Shown: positions 1 to 7,984 of the stretch, piece by piece
Position numbering within the stretch: position 1 is the stretch's first letter
Layout of the letters: every line of letters begins with the position of its first letter
DNA from: SAR324 cluster bacterium REDSEA-S27_B3
GTDB lineage: Bacteria; SAR324; NAC60-12
DNA: 64,000 nt
Reading direction: 5' to 3'
NCBI GenBank assembly: GCA_001627865.1
Contig: LUQO01000003.1
Coordinates: 1-64,000, forward strand
Notes under the pieces: generated by a model
Database searches by the model: none
Seen by the model: only the letters and a program-made list of their open reading frames with translations
What the model was told of the DNA's origin: nothing
Program-made: the position numbers and the translations under genes

Positions 1-312
1 CGCCTAGGATCACCACAAATCAATTTGCTGCCGAAACAGTTTTTCGATACCACAGATTTCCCCAACGGTGTCGTAACCTTGGGTATAAGGCCCGAAGATG
101 TAGTATTCAACGATTCCGGACAGATTGGAACCATTATTGGAATAGAAAATCTGGGCGCAGATACAGTGCTGCTTCTGAAAGTAAAGGATCATGAAATCTC
201 AGCATATGCTGACTCAAGACAAACTTATGCTTATGGTGATGAGTTGAAAGTTGGTATATCCCCTGATAAAGCTCTTTTATTTAACGACGAAGAGCATTTG
301 ATCTCAACTTAA
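1..312 (+). CDS. ABC transporter ATP-binding protein, C-terminal fragment
   Basis: This is the 3' end of a gene that begins before the window; frame 1 is open from the first base. The visible ~103 residues begin with a GSPQINLLP-like stretch and continue through GIRPEDV, the signature C-terminal region (TOBE/OB-fold regulatory domain) of MalK/UgpC-type ATPases that energise sugar or glycerol-phosphate importers. The nucleotide-binding domain (Walker A/B, signature motif) lies outside the window, so the substrate cannot be told. It converges on the fuconate dehydratase remnant, and only a few bases separate the two stop codons. A sugar-uptake ATPase beside a fuconate dehydratase gene would fit a former carbohydrate-utilisation locus, which is inference. 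Confidence 0.8.
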   Translation, partial: RLGSPQINLLPKQFFDTTDFPNGVVTLGIRPEDVVFNDSGQIGTIIGIENLGADTVLLLKVKDHEISAYADSRQTYAYGDELKVGISPDKALLFNDEEHLIST

Positions 313-321
313 GAAAAAAAA

Positions 322-1571
322 TCAAAAATAATTTTTCACATAAACTTTCTTTCTCATTTCATATTTTTTCCTTTTCCATGCACTTCCCTCCGGGAACTCA
401 TATTTTTGCAGACTGGCATCCTTCATGGTAATACTGTATCCGGATTCCTGCGGCGGCATGTAGCATCCGTATAATCAAAAATTGAGATGTGCTGCACATA
501 CTCACACAGCCCCACGCCGCCAGCATGAGGGCAAACGGGAATATTGAATTTTGCTGCCATAAGTAAAACCGACAAAACCTCATTCACACCGCCAAGCCTG
601 CAGCTGTCCAGCTGACAGTATTGCAGGGCATTGGCTTGAAAGAATTGCTTGAAAATAACACGGTTCTGGCAGTGTTCACCTGTGGCCACTCCAATCGGAA
701 ATATTTTTTCAGAAATTTTCTGGTGTCCAAGAACATCATCAGGACTTGTAGGCTCCTCTATCCACAAAGGATCAAATTGAGCAAGTGATTTCATATTTTC
801 AATTGCCTCGTCAACATCCCAGTTTTGATTTGCGTCAAACATAAGTTTGCGTTCAGTTCCTATTGCCTGCCGCATAATCGATGCACGCCTGATATCATCA
901 TCAATGCTGCTTCCCACTTTCATCTTAAAATGTGTCCAGCCCTTTTCAACAGCTTCTTTACATAATGCTTCTATCTTCTGATCGGAATATCCCAGCCAGC
1001 CTGCGGAAGTTGTATAGGCAGGAAAACCATTCGAAAGCATTTCAGATTCACGTTTGGCTCTTGTTGAAAAATTTTCCTCAAGCATCTTCAATGCATCCTC
1101 AGGTGTCAGCGCATCAGTGATATAACGAAAATCAATGGACCTGACCAGTTCCACCGGGGACATATCAACCAGCAGTTTCCAAAGCGGCTTGCCTTCAACC
1201 TTGGCATATAAATCCCAGACCGCGTTCACAACAGCCGCAGTCGCGAGGTGAATCACCCCTTTTTCCGGGCCTACCCATCGGAGCTGGCTGTCACTGACAA
1301 TTTCTCGCCAGAACTGACCAAGGTTCCTGGTAATCTCGGTAAGGTCTCTGTTGATCAGCATATACTTCATAGCATGTACTGCCGCCACACACAGTTCGTT
1401 TCCTCTGCCTATAGTGAAAGTTAAACCATTTCCACAATACGAAGAATTAGTTTTAAGCGAAACGTAGGTCGCAGAATAGTCCGGATCAGGATTCATTGCA
1501 TCTGAACCGTCCAATTCGCTGGAAGTCGGAAACCGTATATCTCTTACAATTACATCAACAATTGTTAACAT
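322..1571 (-). pseudogene. L-fuconate dehydratase (enolase superfamily), broken near 3' end
   Basis: The main reading frame gives 382 residues resembling L-fuconate dehydratase/ENOSF1, which dehydrates L-fuconate to 2-keto-3-deoxy-L-fuconate. Mandelate-racemase-like catalytic elements are present: the KxK motif (HFKMKVG), metal ligands in MFDANQNW, WIEEPT and ATGEHCQN, and the His of CPHAGGVG. After HISIFDY the frame degenerates and stops at 423. The true family C-terminus (GCYMPP..GYSITMKDASLQKYEFPEG) is still readable in another frame, running to a stop at 322. About 30 residues between these parts are missing at ~465-472. So an internal, frameshifting deletion has removed part of the C-terminal barrel/cap. 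The start has a good Shine-Dalgarno (gaaggag). An assembly error is the alternative. Confidence 0.85.
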
Positions 1572-1771
1572 TTATTTCTCCTTCAAAATAGTCAGACTGA
1601 ACATTGAATAGCTAAATAAACACTATTTCAAGACTAATCAATGAATGATTCATCAGCTTAATAAAATTATGTAAATGCAGCTTTCGATTACTCAACTCCT
1701 TGCTAAAACTGACTTATGGTTGTATAACAAAGGTGCATCTTGCTTCTTAAATCTAAAAGTTTTTAATCGTT

Positions 1772-2737
1772 GTGGTGTTCAACTTAATTAGTACTAAACA
1801 TACCCTCAGGCAGTTGCTTGTATCAACAATATGCATGTGGATTCTCTGTGCCCAAAGTAAACCGGTTTGGTCCCAGGAAGCTAAACCCAAGGCTGTTGTT
1901 ATGAGAATGTTCTCTGCTTCCACACCAGTACTTTCGGAACAAATCTTGCTTCAAAAATTGCGCGGGGAACTGGCGTTGAATTATGATTTAAGCGAACAAA
2001 AAGCATTTGAACAATCACTGAGAAAACTAACAGATGCAACAGGAGATCTTAACTGCAGACAGCTCAAATGCATGCTGGAAGTACATCAGAGTTTTCCAGA
2101 CACAAGCCTGTTTATGTTAACAGTACGTCCGAATGATGATCGCCTTTCGCTTGCAATGATTGGTGAAAACCGTAAGTGGCGTGTGAAACATGTAGTGTGC
2201 ACCCGCTGCGGTTACACTCATGAAGAAATGATAACAAACCTGGCGCTGAGCATGGGAGGCTACGCAACCCCCCCAATGTCAATCGCTAGCTCACAGTATG
2301 AGGAAATAAAAAAACCGGTATCTTCTTCAAAACTTTCGAATTATGTTTTTCGCCCAAAACCGCACCAGAAAACTAAAACCATTTTCCTTGATAAGGCAGA
2401 ACGTGAGGTCAGGAAAGTCATAAATCCATTGGAGGAGTTCAAATTAAAACTTGCGGAAAAGCAGTACAACCAGTTGATCGGCAGCAAAATCAAGAAAGAT
2501 TTGATGTTCTTTCGGCATAATAACCGCAGTCAGTCCAGAAAGAATTTAAAGGCGCGTCTCAGGCTGCAGATTGATCAATCCGGCAGGGTGATTGACCGAC
2601 GGCTTTTAAAAACCAGCGGATCCAACATTTTCGATAAAATTGTGCTGGACACAGTTGATCTGTTGAAACTTCCTCCGCCGATGGAGCTGTTGATTCGCGA
2701 ACCGCCGTATGTGGTAACAATTCTTATTCAGCCCTGA
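1772..2737 (+). CDS. TonB/TolA-type C-terminal domain protein, exported
   Basis: A 321-residue protein with an N-terminal hydrophobic segment (about residues 14-30) that acts as a signal peptide or anchor. A middle region follows with four Cys in LNCRQLKC and CTRCGY. Residues ~255-321 resemble the TonB_C fold (RLRLQIDQSGRVIDRRLLKTSG, then a PPP-containing end strand). TonB C-termini contact outer-membrane receptors or act as periplasmic adaptors. No Pro-rich spacer is obvious, so it need not be a true TonB. The start chosen is GTG; no Shine-Dalgarno is clear. It lies 9 bp before the recombinase gene, so the two are probably co-transcribed. No exbB/exbD neighbours are visible. Confidence 0.6.
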   Translation: MVFNLISTKHTLRQLLVSTICMWILCAQSKPVWSQEAKPKAVVMRMFSASTPVLSEQILLQKLRGELALNYDLSEQKAFEQSLRKLTDATGDLNCRQLKCMLEVHQSFPDTSLFMLTVRPNDDRLSLAMIGENRKWRVKHVVCTRCGYTHEEMITNLALSMGGYATPPMSIASSQYEEIKKPVSSSKLSNYVFRPKPHQKTKTIFLDKAEREVRKVINPLEEFKLKLAEKQYNQLIGSKIKKDLMFFRHNNRSQSRKNLKARLRLQIDQSGRVIDRRLLKTSGSNIFDKIVLDTVDLLKLPPPMELLIREPPYVVTILIQP

Positions 2738-2746
2738 CACTGTGAA

Positions 2747-3700
2747 ATGAAAATTATTTCCGTAGAAGAAAATTTTTCTCAACCGTTAAATCCGGAAACA
2801 GGCGCACTTGAAGTTTCAACTCCTGTTGTCGCTCCGGCCAAGGCACTGGAGCTGGTTTTTGGTGAATACTCGCCCAACACCCAAAGAGCATACGCCAGGG
2901 CTTTCCGGGATTTGCAGGATTGGGCAGGTATCCGGGAACTGCGTGAAATGGAGAGTTTCGATCCTTTGCGCATGCTGGAATACAAAAATTTTCTCAAATC
3001 CTCCGGGAAAAAACCTGCGACTATTAATCAGATCATGAGTGCCTTGAGGAAAGTCTGCAAAGTACTCACAGAGTTTGGCTACCTCAAACAGAATCCTTTC
3101 AAGGCTTCAATTATACGTGCGGAAAAAATTGACTCGTCTGCAGGCAAGGGCGCGCTGCAGGTTTCGCAGTTGAACGCCATGATTGAAGCCAATGAGACGT
3201 TGGAATACGATGGACGTGTTGCTCCGCTGCTGAGATTCCGTAATGGACTGGTGCTGAAATTTCTTTACCTGACGGCCGCGAGGAGAGGTGAAGCGGCAGA
3301 TCTGCGTTGGGATGACATTGTGCAGGACGGTTCGTTTTATGTGGCGGTTCTAAGACACACCAAAAGCGGAAAGGAACAGCGGATCAAACTGAGAATGGAA
3401 CTGCTTGAGGAACTTGAGGAATGGAAGAGATTGCTGCAGCAAAATAATATAGAGACTCCCTATGTTTTCCCATCACTCGGTTTTAGAACACTCGGCAGGC
3501 AAATGTGCGGCAAGGGAATAAACGATATAGTCGCACACTATCTGAGACACACTGCCATCACGCTGGCGCTGGAACTGGGAGAGCCGCTGCAGAAAGTGCA
3601 GTCTTACGCCCGCCATGCCTCCGCCAACACAACTATCCGCTACTTCCATGACCGTCAGCTGCTGGAAAAAAATCCTACAGACACCCTGCCCTTGATTTAA
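2747..3700 (+). CDS. Tyrosine recombinase/integrase family protein
   Basis: A 317-residue phage-integrase-family recombinase. The N-terminal SAM-like core-binding domain is at about 35-125 (YSPNTQRAYARAFRDLQDW) and the catalytic domain at about 140-305. The catalytic set is visible: Arg179 in TAARRGEAADLRW, Lys in RHTKSGKEQ, His-x-x-Arg in HYLRHTAITL, His in ARHASANTT and the Tyr nucleophile in RYFHD. The size resembles XerC/D-like enzymes. It follows the TonB-like gene by 9 bp, and no excisionase or clear att core is next to it. It may be a domesticated recombinase or the last trace of a mobile element. The repeats around hicBA begin only 38 bp downstream. Confidence 0.88.
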   Translation: MKIISVEENFSQPLNPETGALEVSTPVVAPAKALELVFGEYSPNTQRAYARAFRDLQDWAGIRELREMESFDPLRMLEYKNFLKSSGKKPATINQIMSALRKVCKVLTEFGYLKQNPFKASIIRAEKIDSSAGKGALQVSQLNAMIEANETLEYDGRVAPLLRFRNGLVLKFLYLTAARRGEAADLRWDDIVQDGSFYVAVLRHTKSGKEQRIKLRMELLEELEEWKRLLQQNNIETPYVFPSLGFRTLGRQMCGKGINDIVAHYLRHTAITLALELGEPLQKVQSYARHASANTTIRYFHDRQLLEKNPTDTLPLI

Positions 3701-3725
3701 CAGATCTCTGAAAAACATTGCCGCT

Positions 3726-3780
3726 AAATCTGCAAATGCCTCTCCCTGCCATATTTGTAACCTCCGTTCACTCTAATTCA
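3726..3780. repeat. Direct repeat copy 1 flanking hicBA
   Basis: A ~55-bp sequence whose second copy lies at 4448-4502. The central 33 bp (from 3738) are identical and the whole alignment has about five mismatches. The two copies bracket the HicB/HicA pair in the same orientation. Confidence 0.9.
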
Positions 3781-3858
3781 TTGTTCATAACCATAACCTG
3801 GTATCTATGATTCAAGTATTTAATAACTTGCTTGCATTCAACTCTTAACTGTAGCCAC

Positions 3859-4089
3859 TCATACTTTTGCAGCCAATTCCAGATAAGCATCTCTGGACAT
3901 TCCAATTACCTTCATATTATTTTTGATTATGAAAACTGGGACCTCTTTATATTTGGGTATTACGACGGGCCTGATTGCACCCTTAAAATGAAAGACTAAA
4001 TGATCTCCCTTTGTATGACTATAAACGCATCCTGCAGCTTCAAAAATTTTAGTTAACTTTTGGTAAGATAATGACCTTATCTTATCCAT
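3859..4089 (-). CDS. hicA: HicA-family toxin (mRNA interferase)
   Basis: A 76-residue protein of the HicA/YcfA double-stranded-RNA-binding fold. HicA toxins cleave mRNA with a conserved His in a GSHxxF-like loop; here the loop reads HTKGDHLVFHF, followed by VVIPKYKEVP where the family has a basic, Pro-containing strand. The coding region starts 3 bp after the HicB stop, so antitoxin and toxin form one transcript, with antitoxin first. The C-terminus (GMSRDAYLELA) is longer than in the shortest HicA proteins. Assignment rests on the fold-level motif plus the HicB partner. Confidence 0.8.
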   Translation of the reverse strand: MDKIRSLSYQKLTKIFEAAGCVYSHTKGDHLVFHFKGAIRPVVIPKYKEVPVFIIKNNMKVIGMSRDAYLELAAKV

Positions 4090-4092
4090 CAG

Positions 4093-4362
4093 TTATATTG
4101 CGATTTCCAGAGTATCAAATGCTACCAACTTTCTGTCAGTAATCCAAACATTCTTCTTGTTTTCAAGCAATCCTGCATCAGTTAAATATTTTTGAAAAGT
4201 CCCCTGCTTCTGCATTTCCCCCATGTTGATTCCAATTGCTTCAATCAGGTTTTCTTTGGCTTTTTTCAAGTTTTCTCCACAAGAAGCCATATCTAATTCA
4301 GGACAGTAGGAAACATACATATTTCCTTCTTTCCATATTTCCTCAGTAAGTTGAATTTGCAT
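4093..4362 (-). CDS. hicB: HicB-family antitoxin
   Basis: An 89-residue partner of HicA. The partial RNase-H-like fold is recognisable (YVSYCPELDMASCGENLKKAKENLIEAI), the classic UPF0150/HicB motif in which a xxCPELxxxxxGxT-like strand is followed by an amphipathic helix. No separate C-terminal ribbon-helix-helix or HTH domain is evident, so its DNA-binding mode is unclear. A Shine-Dalgarno (ggag) precedes the ATG. HicB normally binds and silences HicA and represses the operon. Confidence 0.8.
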   Translation of the reverse strand: MQIQLTEEIWKEGNMYVSYCPELDMASCGENLKKAKENLIEAIGINMGEMQKQGTFQKYLTDAGLLENKKNVWITDRKLVAFDTLEIAI

Positions 4363-4447
4363 TTTTTTACTCCAACAAATAATTTGATAATCTTTAATTA
4401 TTAGCCCAGATTAATACGATCGGTAACAACAAACAAGCTTTGTTGAA

Positions 4448-4502
4448 AAATCAGTAAAAGCCTCTCCCTGCCATATTTGTAACCTCCGTTCATTCCAATT
4501 CA
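4448..4502. repeat. Direct repeat copy 2 flanking hicBA
   Basis: Second copy of the ~55-bp repeat at 3726-3780, same orientation, 722 bp away. It sits upstream of hicB, next to the REP-like element. Confidence 0.9.
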
Positions 4503-4545
4503 ATTTTAATTCTTTGTTGGATTTGTCCCCGTGGCTTGCCAAATT

Positions 4546-4638
4546 TGTCATGCCCGCGGAAGCGGGTATCCATAAATACGGACTGTTACAGGGGGCTGGA
4601 TTCATCGTGCATGGATTCCCGATCAAGTCCGGAATGAC
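4546..4638. repeat. REP-like inverted repeat (tgtcat..ggaatgaca)
   Basis: The sequence begins tgtcatgcccgcggaagc and ends with its approximate inverse (ggattcccgatcaagtccgg then aatgaca). This is the widespread proteobacterial intergenic palindrome of the form gtcattcccgcg..gcgggaatcca. Related half-copies occur near 9.5 kb. It lies between hicB and the truncated histidine kinase; the surrounding 4363-4731 region holds no gene that I can support. Confidence 0.75.
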
Positions 4639-4731
4639 AACTGCCCAATACCCTGCTGCTCTGCGGCGGGGTAGTTCATTTACTTGGATTAAATCAGTTA
4701 CTGCAACATTTCATTAGAACATCAGCAGCAA

Positions 4732-6165
4732 GTGCTGAGGGAACTGAGCGAGAAACGTTACAGGCTTCTGGTAGAAAATATTCCTGATATTCTGTTCAGG
4801 ATGTCAATGGATGGTGAGTTTCTTGATATACATACTCCTGATGAAAATTATTTAATGCTCCCAAAAGATAAGCTGCTGGGAAATAAAATTCAGCAGACGC
4901 ATCCGGAATATTCAGTGAGCATGTGGGAGGAATCCCGGGATGCTTTGAAAAAAAACGGACAAATGCAATTTGCAGAATACAGTTTGGAAATAAACGGGAA
5001 AGAACAGTATTTTGACCGCAGGATGGTCTCAAGCGGTGCTGATGAAATGCTGATGATTATCCGCAATATTTCTGAACGTAAACGTGCTGAGCATGAATTA
5101 AAGCAGAGTGAAGCCCGTTTCAGATCAATTGCAGAAGCCATGACTAACCCTGTGGTGATCAGCCGCATTGAAGACGGAGTGATTCTCTACGCAAATCAAA
5201 GGATGTATGATGCCTTCAAAGTACAGGATGGTGAATTGCTTGGTGAACGGGCTGAAAAATTATATGTCCGACCAGAGGAACGAAAAAAACTGGTCAGCGA
5301 CATTAAGAAGCATGGCAGGCTGATAAACCAGGAACTGGAAATGTTGAGGCCAAATGGTGAACACATCTGGATACTGTTCTCTGCGTCAACTTTAAACTAT
5401 CTGGGAGAGGAGGCAATAATAGCATCCTATGTTGATATTACAGAATGGCGCATTACTCAGGCTCAGCTGGTACAGGCCTCAAAGATGGCTGCAATTGGCG
5501 AGATGAGCGCGGGAGTTGCTCACGAAATCAATACTCCGCTGTCTACTATGCGGCTGTCGGTGGACAACATCAGGCAGGCCTTGAAAAAGGGCGAAATTAA
5601 TGCAGCAGAAAAAAGTTTGCAGCTGATTGATGATGAAGTGACAAGGACCAATTCTATAATCAGTCAGATGCTGAGTTTCAGCCGAGACACAGAAAATCAA
5701 CAACGAGAAATATTTGATGTTCGCACTGTATTTCTGCAGGTGATACTGATGCTGAAAAACCAGCTTGAACAGCTTGGAATTGAAATCCTGATCAAGCTTG
5801 GCGGGAAGCTTCAGTTAGTTTACGGTTATCCTGTGCAGTTGCAGCAGGTGGTATTCAACCTGGCAATAAACGCCCGTGACGCGCTGAGTGGCACTGAAGC
5901 AAAAAAAATCGAATTCCGCCTCAAAAGAAGAACAGATAAGATTTTCCTGGAAATTGAAGATAACGGCTCAGGCATTGCTCCTGAAATCCGGCAAAGGATT
6001 TTTAATCCGTTTTTCACTACTAAATCTTCCGGACAGGGAACAGGACTTGGGCTTTCCGTCTCCCAAAAAATAATCAACGCGCATAGCGGTATAATAGAAT
6101 GTAAATCTGCAAATACCGGAAAAGGCGCACTGTTTCGCGTCACTCTGCCCCTTGCAGAAGGATAA
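4732..6165 (+). CDS. PAS-PAS sensor histidine kinase, probably 5'-truncated
   Basis: A soluble 477-residue histidine kinase. Two PAS domains (about 6-118 and 125-240) precede a HisKA dimerisation helix with phospho-acceptor His264 (AGVAHEINTPLS) and an HATPase_c domain (N box NLAINARDAL, G1 EDNGSGI, G2 GTGLGLS). No membrane segment is present. The only usable start in frame is GTG at 4732, without a Shine-Dalgarno. The frame stays open upstream to about 4693 and encodes NISLEHQQQVLREL, which looks like the coiled-coil linker of a longer kinase. The original sensory N-terminus has probably been lost where the repeats and REP element now lie. No response regulator is adjacent. Confidence 0.85.
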   Translation: MLRELSEKRYRLLVENIPDILFRMSMDGEFLDIHTPDENYLMLPKDKLLGNKIQQTHPEYSVSMWEESRDALKKNGQMQFAEYSLEINGKEQYFDRRMVSSGADEMLMIIRNISERKRAEHELKQSEARFRSIAEAMTNPVVISRIEDGVILYANQRMYDAFKVQDGELLGERAEKLYVRPEERKKLVSDIKKHGRLINQELEMLRPNGEHIWILFSASTLNYLGEEAIIASYVDITEWRITQAQLVQASKMAAIGEMSAGVAHEINTPLSTMRLSVDNIRQALKKGEINAAEKSLQLIDDEVTRTNSIISQMLSFSRDTENQQREIFDVRTVFLQVILMLKNQLEQLGIEILIKLGGKLQLVYGYPVQLQQVVFNLAINARDALSGTEAKKIEFRLKRRTDKIFLEIEDNGSGIAPEIRQRIFNPFFTTKSSGQGTGLGLSVSQKIINAHSGIIECKSANTGKGALFRVTLPLAEG

Positions 6166-6182
6166 CTGACTTTACGACCGTG

Positions 6183-6224
6183 TCATTCCACAAAACCGCC
6201 TTTGGTCACATTGGAGAGGTTCTC
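6183..6224 (-). pseudogene. Remnant of a fumarase C-terminus (..NVTKGGFVE*)
   Basis: Immediately overlapping the 3' end of the acyl-CoA dehydrogenase gene, in another frame of the same strand, the sequence encodes ENLSNVTKGGFVE followed by a stop. The intact fumC 1.8 kb upstream ends DPSKMTKGGFVE. The last nine codons differ at about 5 of 27 bases, mostly third positions. This pattern suggests a diverged copy of a fumarase 3' end rather than chance. No other part of a second fumarase is visible. Confidence 0.5.
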
Positions 6225-7873
6225 TTTAGAATTGAACCAATATCAGCTGAGGAGGGTAAAGTGCCAAAAGCGCCGCGGTATTCCGGAGCCAATCGTGAGG
6301 TGCAAAAAGCGTCTGTGATAAAGGAAGGTGCGTGCCGTGCCAGCAGTGATCCCTGAAGCGTTAGCGCCAGTTTTTCGGTTATATTTCGTGCATGGAACTC
6401 ACTGTCCTCTGTTAAAATAACTAATTCTTTTAACGCGTCAATAGAACTGTCCAGCAGTGGATGAGCGCCTATTGCCTGCTCCATTTCTGCCAGAATCGCT
6501 GGTACAGCCCCTTCTTCCCGCTGCATTGCACGGAGTACATCAAGGCAGACAACATTTCCGGAACCTTCCCAGATACTGTTTACCGGCGCTTCACGGTAAA
6601 GCCTGGGCAGAATAGATTCCTCAATGTAGCCTGATCCGCCATGACATTCCATGGCCTCAAAAATATGTGCAGGGGCACGTTTGCAGTTCCAGTATTTAGC
6701 TATCGCGGTGCCGATGCGGGCCAGCGAGGCTTCGCTTTCATCCTGTGATGAATGGTCAAGTGCTCTGGCAACACGCATAGACAGAACCATTGCAGATTCT
6801 GCCTCCAATGCCAGGTCGGCAAGTACATTGCGCATCAGCGGCTGATCGATCAAATATTTTCCAAAAGCCTTGCGGTGGGCGGCATAGTGCAAAGCCTGGA
6901 CAAATGCCTGTCTCATCATTGCCGCTGAACTGGTGCAGCAATAGATCCGGGTACCCTGTACCATTTCGATAATTGTTCTTATACCATGTCCTTCATCGCC
7001 GACCATCACCCCCCATGTGTCCTGCAGCTCAATCTCTGCGGAAGCATTGGAGCGATTCCCCAGTTTGTCTTTCAGCTGCTGGATGTAAAGGGAATTTCGC
7101 TCACCTTGCGGATTCCAGCGGGGCACCATGAAACATGAGAGTCCTTCTTCAGTATATGCCAGTGTCAGGAAAGCATCGCACATTGGAGCGGAACAGAAAT
7201 ACTTGTGTCCGGTCAGGAGATAATCCGTGCCGATTCCCCTTCCGGATCCTTCGGCAACCGCATGGGTTGAATTAGATCGCACATCCGAACCGCCCTGCTT
7301 TTCTGTCATGAACATGCCCATTGTGGCCCCGGCTTTTTTGGTTACAGGAATATCACGGGGGTCATACTGTTTGGAAAGCAGACGCGGAATCCATTCATCT
7401 GAAATAGCTGGAGTGCTACGCAGAGGAGGTATGGAGGAATATGTCATTGCCATCGGGCAAAGGACACCGCCTTCAGTCTGGCACATCATGTAAACCAGCG
7501 CCATATTAGTCACATGGGCGCCTGGTCCCTCATGATTCCATGCAAAACTGGCCAGCTCGTTCTGAACAGCAAGTTCCATCAAATCATGATAGGCGGGGTG
7601 AAATGTCACCTGGTTGAGGCGCATTCCATAGCGGTCAAATGCCTTCAGCTGAGGGGGAAAACGATTTGCCTGATCTGCCAGTTCAAACACATTTTCGGCT
7701 CCGACAGTTTTGCCAAATGCACTGAGTAATGGAACCGATGAACGGGCACCCTCGCGAACCACCGCTTTACGAAGAACCTGATCGCTTTGCCACAGATCCT
7801 GGTCACCCATGTGAGGCGGCATATTTTCCACCTGATGGGTTGGCAGGTCAGCTAGTGGTTTTTCTGGGATCAT
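6206..7873 (-). CDS. aidB: AidB-type acyl-CoA dehydrogenase family protein
   Basis: A 555-residue flavoprotein of the acyl-CoA dehydrogenase superfamily, closest to the AidB/isovaleryl-CoA-dehydrogenase-like branch. That branch is about 540-560 residues, longer than the ~380-residue classic enzymes. Seen motifs are MFMTEKQGGSDVRSN (FAD/substrate loop), YFCSAPMCDAFL, RKAFGKYLIDQPLMR, MECHGGSGYIEE and APVNSIWEGSGNV with the expected catalytic-base Glu. E. coli AidB binds DNA and is linked to the alkylation response; other members oxidise acyl-CoA esters. It lies downstream of fumC on the same strand with a 111-bp gap. It is bounded on the far side by a fumarase-tail remnant, which suggests insertion at a fumarase 3' end. 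Confidence 0.85.
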   Translation of the reverse strand: MIPEKPLADLPTHQVENMPPHMGDQDLWQSDQVLRKAVVREGARSSVPLLSAFGKTVGAENVFELADQANRFPPQLKAFDRYGMRLNQVTFHPAYHDLMELAVQNELASFAWNHEGPGAHVTNMALVYMMCQTEGGVLCPMAMTYSSIPPLRSTPAISDEWIPRLLSKQYDPRDIPVTKKAGATMGMFMTEKQGGSDVRSNSTHAVAEGSGRGIGTDYLLTGHKYFCSAPMCDAFLTLAYTEEGLSCFMVPRWNPQGERNSLYIQQLKDKLGNRSNASAEIELQDTWGVMVGDEGHGIRTIIEMVQGTRIYCCTSSAAMMRQAFVQALHYAAHRKAFGKYLIDQPLMRNVLADLALEAESAMVLSMRVARALDHSSQDESEASLARIGTAIAKYWNCKRAPAHIFEAMECHGGSGYIEESILPRLYREAPVNSIWEGSGNVVCLDVLRAMQREEGAVPAILAEMEQAIGAHPLLDSSIDALKELVILTEDSEFHARNITEKLALTLQGSLLARHAPSFITDAFCTSRLAPEYRGAFGTLPSSADIGSILKRTSPM

Positions 7874-7984
7874 TATTGATTGTCCAGTAACAATTCAAGA
7901 ATCCTAAATGACACTTGATTTCAGAGTTTTTACAAGACAGTTTTTTTGATGTGAAAGTAAAAAGCAAAATAACAATCTCGTTTG

